This document shows positions 61,670-64,000 of a DNA stretch of 64,000 nt, piece by piece (within the stretch, counting starts at the first letter, position 1; every line of letters starts with the position of its first letter). Source of the DNA: Ailurus styani (taxonomy: Eukaryota; Chordata; Mammalia; Carnivora; Ailuridae). The position numbers were made by a program, and so were the translations under genes. The notes beneath the pieces are model-generated. The model saw only the letters and a program-made list of their open reading frames with translations, made no database searches and was not told where the DNA came from. Location of the stretch: assembly GCA_002007465.1 (NCBI GenBank), contig LNAC01000137.1:632565-696564 (forward strand), read 5' to 3'.

Positions 61670-62047
61670 AACCACAATAGCCAAAAGGTGGAAGCAACTC
61701 ATATCATATGCCCATCAACAGAAGAATGAATAAATAAAATGTAGACACATGCAGTGGAATATTATCTAGCCCTAAGGAAGGAAACTGACATTTGCTAAAA
61801 CCTGAATGAAACTTGAAAACACTATGTCAAGTGAATTAGGCCATTCATCAAAGGGCAAATACCGTATGATTCCACTGATATGAGGTACCTAGTATAGTTA
61901 AATTCATAGAGACAGAAAGTAGAATGGTAGTTGCCAGAGGCATGGTTGTAGTATTTGCAGAACAATGTGAATATACTTAATGCTCCAGAACTGTACACTT
62001 AAAAATTGTTAAAGTGGAAAATTTTAGGTTACTGTATTTCACCACAA
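61670..62047 (+). mobile_element. Old L1 3' end (L1M type)
   Basis: TAGCCAAAAGGTGGAAGCAA, GGAATATTATCTAGCCCTAA, CCGTATGATTCCACTGATAT and GTACACTTAAAAATTGTTAA: the end of ORF2 and the 3' UTR, with broken frames. Confidence 0.8.
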
Positions 62048-62062
62048 AAAAAGTAGGCATAA

Positions 62063-62205
62063 GGGGCACCTGAGTGGCTCAGTCATAAACGTCTGCCTTT
62101 GGTTCAGGTCATGATCCCAGGGTCCTGGAATACTGCCTTGTATCAGGCTCACTGCTCAGCGGGAAGTCTGCTTCTTCCTCTCCCACTCCCCCTGCTTGTG
62201 TTCCC

Positions 62206-62260
<55 letters not shown>

Positions 62261-62288
62261 GTCAAATAAATAAATAAAATCTTTTTTT
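62063..62288 (+). mobile_element. CAN-SINE with expanded CT tract
   Basis: Head GGGCACCTGAGTGGCTCAGT. TSD aaaaagtaggcata / aaaaagtagccata (62048-62061 / 62289-62302). The CT-rich block is expanded to about 27 CT units (62205-62258). Confidence 0.93.
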
Positions 62289-62552
62289 AAAAAGTAGCCA
62301 TAATATATTTTAATAAGAAAAAATACTCATTTTTAAAAATACCTCTTAAAGGAGTGTAGCTTTTCAAGTTCACACAAATTAGACAAGTAAAAAACATGAA
62401 ATACTGAAAAGTTCATATAAATGTTTTGAAGTGTCATTTTTCCTATTCAAATATGTGCACTAACTGAAACAAGATTAACAATGTCAATTTGTTCAAACTA
62501 TGGTAAAACTCCTTTGGATGCCTAAAAAGGTAAGTTTGATTTGTAGTGAGCA

Positions 62553-63012
62553 CAGTAGTCCCCCCCTCTACTCTGCAGTTTCACTTTCCAGTTTCAGTTA
62601 CCCCAGGTCAACCATCATCTGGAAGCAGATGATCCTCCTGATGTATCCTCAGAAGGTCGATAGTAGCCTAATGCTATATCACAATGCCTATAGCATTCAC
62701 CTCGCTTCACCTCCTCAAGTAGGCATTTTATCAACGTACATCATCATAAGAAGAAAAGGATGAGTACAGCACAATAAGATACTTTGAGAGAGAGTCACCA
62801 TATTCACATAACTTTTATTACAGTATATTATTTTATGGTTCTATTTTATTATTAGTTATTTTGTTAATTTCTTACTCTGCCTAATTCATAAATTAAACTG
62901 TATCATAGATAGGTACATGTAGGAAAAAACAGTATATATAGAGTTCTGTACTGTCTGTGGCATCCACTGGGGGTCTTGGAAGTTATCCCCCAAAGATGAG
63001 AGGGGACCACTG
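62553..63012 (+). mobile_element. Tigger-type non-autonomous DNA transposon
   Basis: 460 bp with inverted ends CAGTAGTCCCCCC and GGGGACCACTG, followed by TA on the right. Interior TTTCAGTTACCCCAGGTCAA and CATCCACTGGGGGTCTTGGA fits a TcMar-Tigger family. No transposase frame. Confidence 0.82.
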
Positions 63013-63899
63013 TATATGTAAATAAGCCCTTCCAAATTGTCTGAGAATACTCCAAAATAGTTGCATCTCTGTGTATTTTATGTATTCCTTCCCAATATTA
63101 TTTTCACAATTACTGGGGATTTGTACCAATAACAATAATCCTTACTACCTCAAGGCCTATTAAGAAAATCAAATGAAATAACTTCAACCCAGAAAAACTA
63201 CATCATAAACTACAAAGTACTGTCCAAATATGTTTATCAAAAAATTAATAAAGCAAAGGTCAACTTTTCCCTGGTGCCACCCAAAATATCACATATTCTG
63301 AAAAGAAATCTGAATTAATAACTTATCAAAATGACTGCTTTCCTCCAGCCAAGTTTACTGGCAAAATATTCTGCATTTCCTCTAATCAACACAGAGACAA
63401 AAAGTTACACTGGTATCCACATTGTGATTTTTAAGTACAATTTCATAGGGCAAATATTTCCCAAAACTATCTGGGTATCTCCTCTCTGACCCAGATATAT
63501 TTGCATTTATAAAGAATTCAAAAGAGGAACCTCCTAGCTTAATATTTCTACTTTCCAGTATCAAAGAACTCCCATCTCCAATTTCCAAAGCATGGTCTGT
63601 GTTTGGAATTCATTTCTATGGGAGGTCATAAAGTCAAACACTATGACTGAGAAAGGAACTGTTATTCACAATGCAGGCAGTAAGTGTGAGCCCAAACTGC
63701 AAGGGCAATCAAATCTCATGCTTCAAGAAAGAAAATGATCATTTGCAAGGTCAGAAAGGAATTCCTCTTCTCTTTTAATAGGAATACAAGGTAACTTGAT
63801 AAATGAATTATAGGGGAGGGGAAATTAATCTTGTTTCTAAAATACAAAGTATTCCCATCCAAGTTGATGCAAAAATTGGGTATTCATCTTTTCAGACGA

Positions 63900-64000
63900 C
63901 TGAGGAAACAAATGGAGAGTTTTAGAAGGGAGGGGATGGGGGAATGGGTGAGCCTGGTGATGGGTATTAAGGAGGGCACAGATTGCATGGAGCACTGGGT
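63900..64000 (+). mobile_element. Carnivore L1 3' region, cut by window end
   Basis: CAAATGGAGAGTTTTAGAAG, AGCCTGGTGATGGGTATTAA and ATTGCATGGAGCACTGGGT are the carnivore L1 3' UTR. Low apparent divergence; it continues past the window. Confidence 0.85.

Larger units (their letters stand above)
42207..64000 (-). other. Sequence upstream of exon A, probably intronic
   Basis: Nearly 22 kb without a supportable exon on either strand. It carries 14 CAN-SINE copies, L1 3' ends at 43745, 45010, 53250-54730, 61670 and 63900, an L2 at 57385-58110, hAT and Tigger relics and MIRs. Blocks 46120-48380 and 48590-52560 have few recognisable repeats. Because exon A opens in phase 0 without a start codon, at least one further exon must lie at higher coordinates. 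Confidence 0.6.

Noticed and set aside
62500..62763. 87-codon open frame, plus strand
   Set aside because: Lies mostly in the Tigger-type transposon end; not a transposase frame.
63382..63588. Minus-strand frame considered as an upstream exon
   Set aside because: No clear acceptor or donor with phase 0, and no link to the DCX family.

Overview
This window is vertebrate nuclear DNA, and specifically carnivoran. It has no prokaryotic gene organisation. It is AT-rich and packed with interspersed repeats. The dominant repeat is the tRNA-derived, CT-rich, A-tailed CAN-SINE of caniform carnivores, in about 30 copies. Many copies have the near-identical head GCGCCTGGGTGGCTCAGTGG and clean target-site duplications (TSDs), so the family was recently active. 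The head and diagnostic sequence (GGGTTAAAGCCTCTGC, then GATCGAGGCCCGCATCGGGC) resemble musteloid copies (weasel, mink, badger, otter group). That lineage call is inference from memory of the family.

Only one protein-coding gene can be supported: an internal piece of a doublecortin-domain gene on the minus strand, most likely DCDC1 (also annotated DCDC5). Six exons were found at 42206-42114, 34489-34319, 18814-18713, 15337-15174, 12176-12051 and 9012-8907, in transcription order. Each has AG/GT splice borders. The exon phases (0-0, 0-0, 0-0, 0-2, 2-2, 2-0) join into one uninterrupted 254-codon reading frame of 762 nt. It starts with a charged helical segment, runs through one doublecortin (DCX) domain, and ends in a DCX-flanking segment. 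The start codon, stop codon and promoter lie outside the window. Everything else is intron, or beyond the visible exons but probably still inside the same gene.

Layout: 1-8906 is downstream sequence with four SINEs, microsatellites and a Tigger2-like DNA transposon. 8907-18814 is the exon cluster, with short introns, a nested MIR/L1, an old L1 tail and a CTCF-like motif. 18815-34318 is a 15.5 kb intron. 34490-42113 is a 7.6 kb intron with an assembly gap in a SINE tail. 42207-64000 is upstream sequence full of SINEs, L1 3' ends, L2, hAT and Tigger fossils; the last 100 bases are the start of an L1 3' region cut by the window edge.

I found no convincing new molecular system. The observations most worth a second look are several repeat-free, relatively GC-rich intronic blocks that could be conserved regulatory elements (14765-14945, 15500-15780 with a strong CTCF-like motif, 27605-27990, 47150-47560), two assembly defects inside SINEs (a single N at 20143 with a duplicated SINE head, and a 43-N gap at 41458-41500), a possible tail-only retroinsertion at 8467-8538, well-resolved nested insertions, and a strong orientation bias of the SINEs (about 23 antisense to the gene against 7 sense).
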